From contig FLMG01003282.1 of NCBI GenBank assembly GCA_900088475.1, positions 34,104-47,897 of the forward strand: a stretch of 13,794 bases of DNA. The letters are read 5' to 3'. Shown piece by piece: positions 1 through 11,116 of this stretch; the stretch's first letter is position 1; every line of letters starts with the position of its first letter. The position numbers were made by a program, and so were the translations under genes. The notes beneath the pieces were generated by a model, which was not told where the DNA came from, made no database searches, and saw only the letters and a list, made by a program, of their open reading frames with translations. The stretch comes from Hyphochytrium catenoides (lineage: Eukaryota > Sar > Hyphochytriomycetes > Hyphochytriales > Hyphochytriaceae).

Positions 1-3000
1 GACAAGACAGGCCACTGAAAATAAGAGCGGGAAGAGCTCCAGTAGAAAACGGTAGAGCCCAAGCTGAGCAGAGGAAACTGGCGGTCGGTCTGCTGAGGTG
101 ATCGGGTATAGCAGACAATGAACATAACAGCAAAATCCGAGAAAGTTGGAAAGGAGGGCTTAGGGGCAATGATAGATTCTAAGGCATATACTTTGGGATA
201 AGGGAACGTGAAGAGAGAGGAGGACGAAAGAGTATGCAGTCGAACATCGAAGCCACTCACCTGCAATGGCCATTCCAACTAGGTCGTAGAGGTCTGCGCG
301 GGCCAAGAGCTGTTGCTTTCGCTCTTTATCAAAATTTGTGGCGGTACCCGAAGCCTGAAAAGGAGAAGGAGAGAAAGCCGGAGGAGAAGAAGCGGCGATG
401 GACGCTTGCTGACGAAGAGAGGCCGCTCCCCTGTGGAGCGTTGAAACAGCGCCACGAAAGTCGCAATGGAACACTAGACGAAGAGAGGCGGGGCCTTTAT
501 GAGAGTGGCATTGAAGACGCTCGGAATTGAAACGCGTCCAGGAAGGTGAGAGTTATTGCGCCCAAGGTAGAAAGAGATAGGGAAAAGTAAGGATTTAGTG
601 TAGAACAGATGCAATGAATTAACACAGATGAGACAGCGTTCAGAACCAGTTAGTGAACCCCTACCGGCTAGAGCGGCAGCTCTATCGTATAGCTGCTTTT
701 GCTCCAATGCCTTGATAGTAGAGACGATATCCAGACTATCTTCATTCCTCTCATCCTCTCCATCCATGCTCGATTTGATAGACTGAAGAAGGCGCTCAGA
801 AGAGGAAGTGGGCGGGGAAAGGGAGGAGGATGGTGCGAGGGGAAATAACTCTGGGTCCCATCCACAAGCAATCAACGATAGCCTTCTTCCCCAGCTATCA
901 TAGATCTCACATCCTAGAGATGCGTTGATGGAGGATGAAGCCGATAGCCTCGGCGGGAGGGTTTGGTTGGCACTATCTGTGAGAGACGGCATCTACAAAA
1001 GAGAAAGAAACCACGTGAGACGAAGAAAGTCCAAATGGAGAGAGGCAAAGATTCCTATCTAAATCTACGGGTGGGAGAAACTAGCGTGCTAAGGACAGAC
1101 AGACGATACCGGACAGTCCAGACGTTAAAATCACGGGATGGGAAGATTTTAGCAATCCCTTACGGTTGAGGGCCCGGAAGTCAGAAGAAGTGCCTCTATG
1201 CCAGCGTTCCGTAGACCATCACTATTGATATTCCAGTGGTCTACCAATTTCGCAAACGAGTTTAGCCTCTCTTGCTTTCCTGGTTGAGAGGACGGAAGGG
1301 CAGACATTTCTGGACCTTCCTCTTACGATTCATTTGGGGCCGTCAGAGTAAGGAGTCGTAAACATTGCACAGGGAAAGGTGTTAGCAGCAAAGAAAGACC
1401 CGCCAGAACGATGGTGGGACACGAACATTCTGTCCTACCTGTCTTCTCCGTCAGCTTTGCGTCGCAGAGCCTTTCTACTCTGTCAACCCATGTCCAGACA
1501 TGCAGAAGTTGCCGGCGGCGAAAGGTCGCTTCAGTAGGTAGTGCTATACATAAATAGAACAGAGCGATGGGCAAGAAGTAAATTGCTAGAGGACGAGCTA
1601 GCCAGTGAAGACCTGATGAGATGTTAACGCCGAAGTGTACAAGATAACCACACGTCTCTGAAATCTTGAGTCATACAACGAAGAAACGTCTAATGAAGCT
1701 ATTGGCCAAGCGACAGAGTGCATAGCTACGCTATGAGGAAGTTACACACGTACTCTTCTCCACGGAATCCTCCTCCTGCTCCCTCATAGCAAATATAGCG
1801 AGAGACTTCTGAACATCCATTGAGTAGCCCTTCCTCGCCAAAGTCAGCATCTCAAGGGACACGTCTGTGCCGTAAGCAACATATAGCACAGAGCAAATTA
1901 TCAGGAAACAAGACTAGGGGACTGACGGTAACCAATAGAAGGGAAAGACAGGACAAAGGAAACGGAAGGCAACCAAAGAAATGAAGGATTGGAAGTAGAG
2001 AGACCCAGAACAGCTTAGGAGAGAAAGGCGATCGTAAGAAAAAGAAGTGACGAGGAGCACGTCAAGAAAGAAAGCTCTAGAACAAGAGGTGGTAGGAAGC
2101 ACTCCAAGCCAGTACCGTCAGTTTCCGCCACTCCAGAGTCGTCAACTGTCGCTTGTCCTCCGGTATATTCTTCCGCTTGCCCGGCGAACAAGAGCTTGCC
2201 GCAGCTGAAGCTGAGAGAAAACGACGGTGACACCGAAAGAGGCATCGTCTCATGTTGAGAAAGATCGTCCACTGTACCGTTGACTACGCCGAGCATCGAT
2301 TAGTATTTCCTGGCGCAGACCTTGAGCCCCATGCTATCACTCCTGTCACTATCGCTCTTTCCTATAGAAGCACACTATCTTTGCAATAGTCTACTACTCG
2401 TCAGGCCTTCGCGACGAGGCCTTCAGAAGAAGCTATACGGTTGTAACTGGGCTTTCCTCCACTTCCTGACGCCGCTGTATTGCTCACCTGTCCCGATAAG
2501 CAAGCGATTGGGGAAAGCTGCTGTGACACCGAAGCCGCTGACAGTTGACTGCCAAGAAAAAGACACAATGGGCTCTTCCGCATATCGACGATGAAATGGC
2601 TTTGTGAGAACCGAGGAAGAGTTCGGGGGGAGGAGAGAAGAAGATGAAGATGCAGAAAGAGATCCAGAAGCGTTGGTCTGAAGCAATGCAGAAGAAAATG
2701 AAGAAGTGCCAGAGATCGAGCGAGACGGATGGTTCGTGACATCGTCCTCCGGAGGCAGAGAAGATAGCACGTCCCAAAAAGATATCCACCGCTCGTCCAG
2801 CGAAGAGCTCGCTAGAACTCCAGGTCTGGATGGCGACCACAGGATCTGTTTGAGAGAAGGTGAGATAAACGGCATTGTCTTAGCTACCCTTAGTATGAGA
2901 GTCACAAGCTTCATGAGCGAAGAGAGAAATGAGAATCTCGTTCGCCGAGCATCACGATCAGACAGAAGGTACTTAGGGAGGAAGTGGAACGCCGCTTCAG

Positions 3001-5167
3001 TTCACTGATTGTAACGGGTAAGGTAGAAAATGAGGTTTGTTTTTAACCTGAGTAATATTCTTGGACGTAGGTCTGATAGTGACAACCGCGCTATTTGACT
3101 CCAACCGCCGCACATCCCAGACCTTGATGACATCCTGGGGTGCAACGGAGTGTCATCAAGTGCTTCGCTTGCTCATCAAGAAGCCCCCGATCCACCTTTG
3201 ACACACAAAACCAGCGAACCCCACAAGTCTGAGGCTCACTCCATCCATTCCACCTTGGCAGGGTGTGATCAATGCTGAGTGCTACGATTCTGTCTTAACG
3301 ACTAATGATACTTGAACGCCCCGGTCGGTCCCTTGTGACAAAGTCCCCTTCTGATTTGTCCATCAGTGTCTCGTACTCCCACTGAATCCTATCCTCCTAT
3401 TCTTTCAAGGTACCTGAGGGCTGTCGGAGTAGGTGGCCAAGATGAAAGGTCGGTGGCCATCGCAGACGACCCCTTGCACGGTTTTTGCATGGGCGACAAT
3501 CGACATCGGAGAGCCAGGAGATCGTAGGTCATGGATTCTCAGCCATTTAAAGCCAGTACCAATGGCTAAGCAAGTCGGCTTTTGAAGACAAAGAGGACAG
3601 CTGATAAGAGAAAAGCTCATAGCTTCTGAAAAACAGTCGAACCGTAAAGTGCGCATCTTCGGGAGACAATTTTTGTGCGCAGATTTTACGACGAGCAACA
3701 AGAAGCGCTGGTTGGGGACGCATAGAGAACTAGCAAGAACTTTAAAATCGAGCGCAGACAGTGAGACGTATAGGTTGTCGACAAGCTGCCTTGGGGGGGG
3801 AGAACGGACTGATGGTTCACCTGCTGCGGAAGCCAGCTAAGCGCTACAGTGGCTTCGGAGTTGGCTAATTCCGCAATGGGCTTTGTGACGCTGCTGGCAC
3901 TAGAAGGTAACTGGCCTAAGAGACACAAGTTTGATCAAGAATGAGAAGGCCATCGGCCAAACGATTGATGGTGGATCCTCTCCTTAATCTCTCTTTAATC
4001 CACAACTATGGCTCTGGCCCTCACGACTGCCAACCTTCGCGTCCGTCATTGACCTTCAGTCACATACCTGCACCCGAAAGATTTGATCCTGAATCTCCCA
4101 TGTAGTTGATATCCCAGATTAGGGTACAATGATCACTCCTGACCTATGGCAATGGATCGTAAACATTAAGCCAAGCTAAAGGTAACCCATTGAGAACACT
4201 ATCAGAGTCAGACTATAACCGGGTATTGAGACGTATGAAAATGCCAACCCCTGCCCGGCAGTCCACGTTGTCCCCTGAACAAGTCCACGGCAAGAAATAG
4301 ATGTCCAGGTCTGTAGAGAAGGCATGTTGCTTCACACCTGGCGCCGGCACTCACCTTTTCAAGGCCAACTGCAACCTGATTCCAATTCTTATCGTTCCAG
4401 GCCACGGCGTTGCAAGGGCGAGGAAATTTTGGCACGAACTCCTTAAGCACAGCAGCGGGACCTGGACCAGACTTCCGCGTTCGTACGCCATCGCCGGAAG
4501 ATATTCCTATGTCTATCTTTGGGCCAACTACCCAGGAGGAAGTGACAGTGAAAGTGTGTAAGATGGACATGTTCGAAGAGCTTGTGATTGATAGACTTCG
4601 ACAGCTAAAGCTAGCGTGGAACTTACAAGGCGCCAGGGTAGTGATGTCTACAGGCTCATAGCATGCCTAACACTTACCATCGTTACTGACTTCTAGGCCC
4701 CCCAAATCCGTAAGGACGAGCTTCCCAGATCCCAGACCTAAGGGGGCCGGCGGATACAGGACGATTTCAGCTTGACTTGCAGCGCTGAAAGCCACATGCC
4801 ACGCCAACGGTTATCTTAGGTCATTACGTACCTGCCGCCAGAAGGAAAGGCTGTGACGGATCCGGGTTCCAATCCAGGCATCTCAGCAGAGGGACCTCAG
4901 CAGTAAAATTAAGCATTCGGAAGGAGCGCTTGCGCTGGGTTGGAACTACCAGCTTAGCCTGTTTATCAGGGGCTGCGTAGTGCGGTAGTAGGCTATTAGT
5001 CTTGTGGGACATGAGCAAGAAAACAACGCCAAAGTCCGCTTACTGTCGGAAGCAGGGTACGTCCTCTTGGAGAAGACCACTTGATACAAGCGAAGGTCAT
5101 CCGATCCCACTGCGAACAGGCTTGGGTCGTGCGGTGACCATCGCACCGTCGTTTTCTGCTTACTCAT
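1..5167 (-). CDS. MIOS: MIOS homologue, GATOR2 (SEA complex) subunit; 16 exons, 3' end off the window
   Basis: MIOS (yeast Sea4) is a subunit of GATOR2, which relieves GATOR1 inhibition of TORC1 at the lysosome. I read exons (complement) 5044-5167, 4832-4972, 4678-4737, 4355-4527, 4068-4143, 3821-3915, 3414-3578, 3048-3134, 2488-2845, 2116-2283, 1754-1864, 1439-1543, 1164-1321, 665-992, 261-473 and <1-92. All introns are GT..AG and phase-consistent, giving about 818 codons. Residues 1-480 form the WD40 propeller: the start MSKQKTTVRWSPHDPSLF resembles MIOS N-termini, and EFVPKFPRPCNAVAW, TLIWDIN, IHDLRSPGSP, AKTVQGVV and VIKVWDVRR follow the family order. Residues about 483-800 are the alpha-solenoid (VSLEMLTLARKGY, RNAGIEAL, LIACGW, QKQLYDRAAALA, GAVSTLHRGAA). 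The start ATG has A at -3. The C-terminal zinc/RING region is missing because the window ends. A Ser-rich loop (residues 348-386) looks like an insertion. The last exon (<1-92) and the acceptor at 2283 (alternative 2271) are the least certain parts. Confidence 0.9.
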
Positions 5168-6082
5168 TTTTGTCTAGGGAGCAGCAAGCAGCGCTGTTAT
5201 GTAGGACAGCTCATGTCTTTGATACTACACAGCTTCCTTGCTACAACGGGCCCCACAGAGATGAGATGCGTCGTTCTCCAGGTGAACAGGCTACTCCTTA
5301 TGCACCTCTAGCTCTATACTTGCCTTAGGTCCCACCGGGCAACGACGTCCTCACTATGGCACGATAAACATACCCGTGGAGGAGGAGCAGGAGAGAGGGG
5401 CCATGAACTTTCTTCGATCATCAGACATCAACAGCAAGAATCTTCATCTTCGCAACAAAATCTGGCGCAAATCGGGGGGGAGGTCTGAATTATCCTCTCA
5501 AAAATCAGTTCGAGATTCTTTATCGCAGGTCAATTGATAACTGGCCAGAGGCCCCTGTGATCGAAGACCACCCCACCTCCTTTTCCCTATCAACAGACAG
5601 GTGGTCCCTTCTTACAAGATGTAAACGTTCAAAATTATGAACTGGTTGTGTGTGAGGCTGCAACATCGAGGCTTCGCCCGCCAGTAGAAAGAATCCTCTG
5701 GCGGTCTCCAACCTTCCATAGCAGTCTTTCTCCTGATGGGAAGCTCTCCCAGTTCGTCGCCTTCAGCTATGCCTGTCGTGATGTCTCATTGACCTCGAGG
5801 TGGCATAGCTTCGCTGTGCTGAAGTTAGAAGTAGAGATAGGTGCAGCATCGCGCAAGGCTGCTTTCTATGACTTCAAGAATGATCACAATCGGTCAACGG
5901 CGATAGCAGCGGATCAATGCGGATCAGAACACCCTTCGAGAATTTCTTATCTAGGTCAACGTGAGCTCAACGCAGGGGAAGAGAAGCGTCATCAGCACCT
6001 CCCCCTGCCTTCCGTACTTCTATACCTTCTTCAGGTTTAATGGAAGTGAGAACGACAGAGGTTGGACCCTTGCAACACCAGG
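5168..6082. promoter_or_regulatory. Divergent intergenic region between MIOS and the PHD-finger gene
   Basis: These 915 bases separate two start codons that face away from each other, so both 5' leaders and both promoters should lie here. I see no convincing TATA box or other named element. A 44-codon ATG reading frame (5403-5537, plus) and a 130-codon stop-free stretch without ATG start (5648-6040, plus) are present. Neither resembles a known protein nor splices in phase to the downstream ATG. An in-frame TGA at 6047-6049 bounds the downstream coding frame, so translation of that gene cannot start further upstream unless an unseen intron intervenes. Confidence 0.5.
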
Positions 6083-9000
6083 ATGGACTCCATTGAAGAG
6101 GAGCTCAGCCTCAACTATGATGCTCAGCATAAACAGCATCCTAAGGACCTAACGTCACAGTCAATAGAGCAGGGCACGGTGGAAATGCAGGTGGTCCAAG
6201 CTTCTCCTAACATGGGAGAAGGGAAAGAGCTCCTACCAAGCAAGATCCCAGTGAGACGAAGACAACGGGGCCGAGCCTCATTAGTTCCGTCCGATATCAA
6301 CAAGGTACTGGCGTCGTTGGAGGCAAACCCTCTAAAGCTTAGAAATCAGCCTCCAGTGACCGCCAGCAGCCCTACTGCGAAGAAGCCTCGTCCCATCTAC
6401 CCAGACGGCTCTTCCACAGCAGGTAGGATGCACCAGGCAAAGCCTTTTGTCGTATTGAGTTGTTACCTACGAGGACTTTGATCTCTCCCTCTTTCTCAGC
6501 ACTATTACCTCCCCATCCCTCTCTTTTCGGCATGGCTTGGCACTGCGTTTTAGTGTTCATTGTCATCATTTTTCCAAATGTAACCTCCTTATCCCGCCTC
6601 CTCTAAATCTACTGGCTTTCCACTGGCAGCTCAATGGACCGTCACGGGGTTACCTCTTGCGTTGGCAACAAATAGTCCAGACGGTAAGAGCTTTCCTCCC
6701 TCAAATTTTGTCTGTTTCTTCCTCTGTCTGGTCTTAGACAGTTAGGCCGTGCACTGTCCTAGACCCCAAGGTTCTCGGTGGTTGACCGGCATCGTTGCTC
6801 TTCTACTTGCCATTAGCCCTTTTAGCGATAGCGCCTTAATTCTCTATCCAAGTCTATAGTGGGCCGTTGTACGGCTCACTCTCCCCTGGCTCTGCTTTCT
6901 ACAACCTGCGCTTCTTTGAGAACGGAGATCTTATTAGATAAGCTAGGTCTTGCCTTCTTTTAGCTTCCTCTGATGTCACCACCCATACTGAGACTTCATT
7001 GTCGCCTTCTTTACTGCTCGTCCTAGAAAACAAGCCGCCCTCCTCTCCTGCCCCGTCCCAAGGGAAAAGACCCCAGGTGGCCATCAGTAGCAGTAGCAGC
7101 CTGATAAAGATAGCTTCTGAAAAATCAGCTTTGCATAGTAAGTGGACTTTGGGGGAAAAGTGGAACGGCAAAATGAGCAAAGGACAATGGAGCCCTATGC
7201 TAATATTCACTATGTCCTCTTCGCCTTCCTAGTGGAGAAGAAGAACATTGTCATCTCCGGTCGCGGAAGAGTGATTAAACCCAAGCGCTACGATGATTGT
7301 TTCATGCCTTCATTTGGCAAACGAGGAGGGAAGGGACCAAGAAAGGCAGACCTTAGCCAGATGATACCTGACCACATTGGAGAACGGAAGGCGAGACGAA
7401 AGCGACTGGAGGATGCTGCCTGCAAGCAACAGGAAGCGCTGACAAAATCGTCATCTCTCCTTTCTGCTGTTCCTTCTTCTTCATCTAAGCCATCTACACA
7501 TCCTCTTTTGGACCCTTGTTCCGTCCCCATCCCTTCCGAAAGCTATCTTGCGCAACCTGCTCTCTGTTCATCCACGACAAGTAAGGCCGTTAGTCCAGTC
7601 AAAGCCTCGGCCTGGGATATTCCTGACCCGTTGGATCAGATCGTGACAAGAGGTAAGGACAAAAAGGTCACAAGATGCCATCGCAGGCACCCGGCTAAGC
7701 GCCCTATTGAAGCAGGAACACCAAACAATGCCGCGGGAGAGAAGAGTCTTTCCCCTGACCGATTAGCAGCGGCCTTTACTCCATTTGCCAAACAGGAAGA
7801 CGTGGGACTGATCGCTGAGAAGCTGAACACTACTTGCTCTTTAGCGGCAAAAGAGTTTGCTACTAACGCGAAGATGGAATCAAAGAAGGGAGAAGACGGG
7901 ACTACAAGAAGAGAACGAGCTTGTGGAAGAGAAAGTGAAGCGCTAGGACAAGTGATGATAGCCAAAATATATTCCTTAGCTCTGCAACGGACCGTTTCAA
8001 CCTCTGTCCTGGCCACTGCCCTCGCTTTGACTGTGGGCCGGCTTGAACGATCATTCTACTTGGTAAGTGCGGTGAGCTCAGAGCTTGCTACACCTGCCTT
8101 AAACTGAGCGATTCCCCTATTGTCTCCTACCAACCTGCTATACTTCGCCCCCACATTGCGAAGGATTCCTCGGCTCTCGCCTTACTAGAGATTGTGGAGC
8201 GAATTGCTGGGCTCGACAGACAAAGACATCAAGAGCGACCCATTAATAGTCTGAGTGACAAGAAAAGCGTCCGGTTCCGTTCCTTTGACCTATCCTCTCT
8301 CTCGACGCCTACCCTAAACGACCCAGGTACGTTCCCTATCCCCGCCAATTCAAGCGCCAATCCAGGAACAGGGTATCCCGCATGCAGCTACCCTGGTCGC
8401 TTTCTGTGTTGGCGGCTTTTTTTAGAACGATTTCTCGGCTCTACATGCTGCCTTAACTGGTGGTCTAATAGGCCCATTTACTCTGCTCTTGATTAACCCA
8501 GAATCTGAGAAGGAACACGTGGCCATGGTGACAGAACTAGCAGAGATTTTCCGGCTTAGCGCTTCCTCCGATCTCTCTAGTGCTTCCGGAGTCAAGTTTC
8601 GTGAAACAATAGTTTTCTGCCTCAGACACGTAGCCAAGCTGATTGAGAACAAAGGACTTAATGCAACAGTGGAAAATGCCAGAAGAGGGCCGTTGGAAGA
8701 TGATGGTGCTGCTCAAGTGCTGCGGCAGCTGATGACCGAACAACACTTTTTGGCTCTGTGTAGAGCGGACAGAGAAGCCGTTGGAAGGTCAGAGCAAGCT
8801 GGTAGCCTTATTTTAAGCTTCTGTACAGAGAAAGCTCTGGCCGCGAAGTTTCTGGCGGAAGAACTGATGAGCCTTACCGATATCCAAGGAAAAGGAAGTG
8901 CCAGTACCAATGGTCCTAATGAATCGGCGCTCAAGGCAAGATTTGGGCTTCTCCTCTCCTCGCTCATCCGTTATACGCTTAGAACGTCCCTTAATGCTCC

Positions 9001-9967
9001 GGTTGCGGTGGAAGGTTCAACAAAGAAACTGCCTAGCCTGTCGACCTTCCTTCCTTTGCGGATCCTCCCAGGAACAGGAAGTGTAGAGTTCAATTGGGAA
9101 GATCTCTCTGCTCTCCTTGCCCACGCACTTAGAGATTATCAAGACTGCAGACCAGACGTCGAGAAGGCGCTTTCCGTGAATCAACAAATAGATACCGCGA
9201 GAGCACGGCGAGAAGGCTCGCCGACCCTTCCGAACGCTGAGGAGGAAGAAGCACATATGGTTAGTGTCATTATCGTCCAAGCCCTACGACGTCGTGATAC
9301 TAAGGTCGTTCCTCTTATTCTACTCTTCTCCCCATTTCTCTCTTCTATCTCCTTTTGTCCTTCTCTTCTCTTTCTCCTACAGTTCTTCTCTTTGCAGCTG
9401 TACTGCAGTGCCCATAGCTTCCTCGTCAATCTATTTTCCCAACCAGTCTTCCAGGAGATTATCCAGACACAAGGCTTTTCAATGCCGTCTGTAAGTAGCT
9501 TGAAGCTTACAGAGAGACCAATATCTTCGTCTTCCTTGTCCTTGCTCCATTTTTCCATCTCCTCTTTCCATACGTCTGTAACTCTCTCCCGGCTTCGTTA
9601 CTTCCCTATACCCTGGGAAGGCTACACTTCTCCCATTTTACCTTTAGCTGTGGAGCAGCTCACATTTCGTAGTTTCGTTGATAATTTATGTTAGTCAATG
9701 GGCTCTCTAGCTCTAGAGACTCCACTGTCATTATCGTCTTAACCCACTCCCTTCATTTCTAGGAAGCACTCCCTGCAACGTGTCACCCTTGGCAGAGAAT
9801 ACGAAGATATGTCCATCTGGCACAGGAGTAAGTTTCTTTCCGGCCCATCTCCCATTCTCCGACATTCGCCTTACGCCTATTTTCACATTCACGAACCCCC
9901 AACCCCATTGTGTTGACGGGATGCCCAACTCTCTCTCTCTCTGCTATCGTCAGCACCGTCGCTCCAT

Positions 9968-10007
<40 letters not shown>

Positions 10008-11116
10008 CCTCATGTGTGATATGTTATCTTTCTCTTGTAGAGCTTATCTCTATTCCAGCAGACTCAGACTACTGAAACTAATGCTCCTGCACAGATTTTG
10101 CTATGACAAAGAGTCATTCTGGTTCCCTCTCGCCGACCTAGGGAGCTTTCTCAATCAGCTTTTAGGGGAGGAGGCCACGGTTCAACGGCTAAGGGAAATG
10201 ATAGACCGTAGAGAAAAAGAGGAAAGAGAAAGAGAGAGGACCAGACTCCTGTTGAAGATGCAGCCACAGCGCGCAAGTAAGCGAATCAGGACGGTATGTA
10301 TAAGCTCCCTTACTCTCTCTCTCTCTCTCTGTCTCTCTCTCTTCTCTCTCTCTCTCTCGTCCCATTTCAGTCTGAGGCGAATGGGTTGTAACTGTGCTTA
10401 TCTCAGCACAAAGGGAAAGACAGCCAGTCCTCTATTCCAGTTCCAACGCCTGCATTATCTCCCTCTGACCTTGACTTGGAAGCCAGTAGCAGCTGGCCGT
10501 TTGGGAAGTTCTCGTATCCCACTGTGGTCAGGTGAGGCAGCTGGCGCAAGAAGCCGATAAAATAGCGGTCTCTGTATGCAGATTCTTCCATCTCTGTACT
10601 TCGCATCGCTCGTCTACCTTGTTCAGTGCCTCTGCCTTCTTCTCTTTCATGCCCACTCGCCTTCCTCCGTATAGTTGACCCCAAATCTCTAGTGTGTCAG
10701 AGAGTGTGGTCAGCAAAGACTGCAAGGAATGCTGTCAAGCCATTGAGGATGATCTTGTGGGTGGCATCGTCTGCTCACAATGCGACAGGCGCTTTCATTT
10801 GAGGTTTGTCATAAGCAGAATACTAAGTGGTTACATTCTAGAAGTTGATGGCAGGGTGAATCCCCTCTGCTGACGTGAATCTTGGATTGGCTTGCTATTG
10901 ACTTGTCTACCCTCCTCTGTGCAGTTTATCCCTTCCTCACGGATAATCTCCCTTACTATTGACGCCGTCGCCCTCACTGTCATCTGTTCTTCCTGCCCAT
11001 CCTTTCCTGCATACATTATACGCAGATGCCTGGGCCTTCCTCGGCGGTTCGCAAAGTCTAATCCACATTGGAAATGCCAGGATTGCTATCTTAACCAACA
11101 TGCAAGGGCAGCGTAG
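6083..11116 (+). CDS. PHD-finger protein of unknown family, about 1038 aa, 12 exons
   Basis: Exons are 6083-6422, 6630-6683, 6964-7137, 7233-8062, 8164-8326, 8502-9304, 9383-9490, 9763-9827, 10041-10293, 10407-10531, 10693-10803 and 11026-11116. They total 3117 nt with phases matching at each junction. The start ATG has A at -3 and G at +4. Residues 58-64 are basic (RRRQRGR). Residues 198-211 (SGRGRVIKPKRYDD) resemble short basic motifs in chromatin proteins. Residues about 440-890 are rich in Leu/Ala helices and could form a HEAT-like solenoid (inference). Residues 897-917 are a charged helix. SKRIR at 925-929 is NLS-like. Residues 982-1029 are a C4HC3 PHD finger (C982, C985, C999, C1002, H1007, C1010, C1026, C1029; W1024 just before the last pair), a fold that usually reads histone H3 tails. 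A nuclear chromatin role is therefore likely. Plant-type SCC2 cohesin loaders also join helical repeats and a PHD finger, but I see no specific match. Junctions 8062/8164 and 9304/9383 are the weakest. Confidence 0.78.
9305..9382 (+). other. Probable 78-nt pyrimidine-rich intron, stop-free and divisible by three
   Basis: The stretch begins GTCGTT after AAG and ends CTCCTACAG. It is almost all C and T, as expected upstream of an acceptor, and its translation is a Leu/Ser/Phe run unlike the flanking sequence. It contains no in-frame stop and is a multiple of three, so reading through would insert 26 residues without breaking the PHD-protein frame. A second in-phase acceptor lies 15 nt downstream (TTTGCAG ending at 9397). 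I favour splicing because of composition. Confidence 0.55.
9970..10004 (+). repeat. (CT)n microsatellite in an intron of the PHD-finger gene
   Basis: About 17 uninterrupted CT units lie in the intron 9828-10040, upstream of its acceptor TCTTGTAG. A shorter CT run lies at about 9929-9942 in the same intron. The tract may act as an extended polypyrimidine tract, and it is expected to vary in length between strains. Confidence 0.95.
10313..10358 (+). repeat. Interrupted (CT)n microsatellite in the next intron
   Basis: This is a CT-repeat tract broken by a G at about 10331 and by a TT at about 10342. It occupies the intron 10294-10406, upstream of the acceptor TTATCTCAG. It is the same motif and orientation as the repeat in the preceding intron. 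Confidence 0.93.

Noticed and set aside
234-530. Plus-strand 98-codon reading frame near the left edge, and similar plus-strand frames at 2322-2594, 2706-3008 and 4301-4661.
   Set aside because: They are shadows opposite MIOS exons whose minus-strand frame matches the family and splices in phase.
4865-4875. GGTTCCAATCC, resembling a tRNA T-arm.
   Set aside because: It is the antisense of a conserved MIOS exon (CLDWNPDPS), and no acceptor stem, D-arm or anticodon arm surrounds it.
5648-6040. 130-codon stop-free plus-strand stretch upstream of the PHD gene.
   Set aside because: It has no ATG start and no recognisable motif. Its end cannot be spliced in phase to the downstream ATG.
9929-10358. 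CT arrays considered as a CRISPR-like or satellite array.
   Set aside because: They are dinucleotide microsatellites inside spliceosomal introns, without unique spacers.
10388-10406. Possible 19-nt ultrashort intron (GTAACT...CTCAG) after a first acceptor at 10370.
   Set aside because: A simpler model uses 10294-10406 as one 113-nt intron, which is phase 0 at both ends and leads directly into a coding-like exon.
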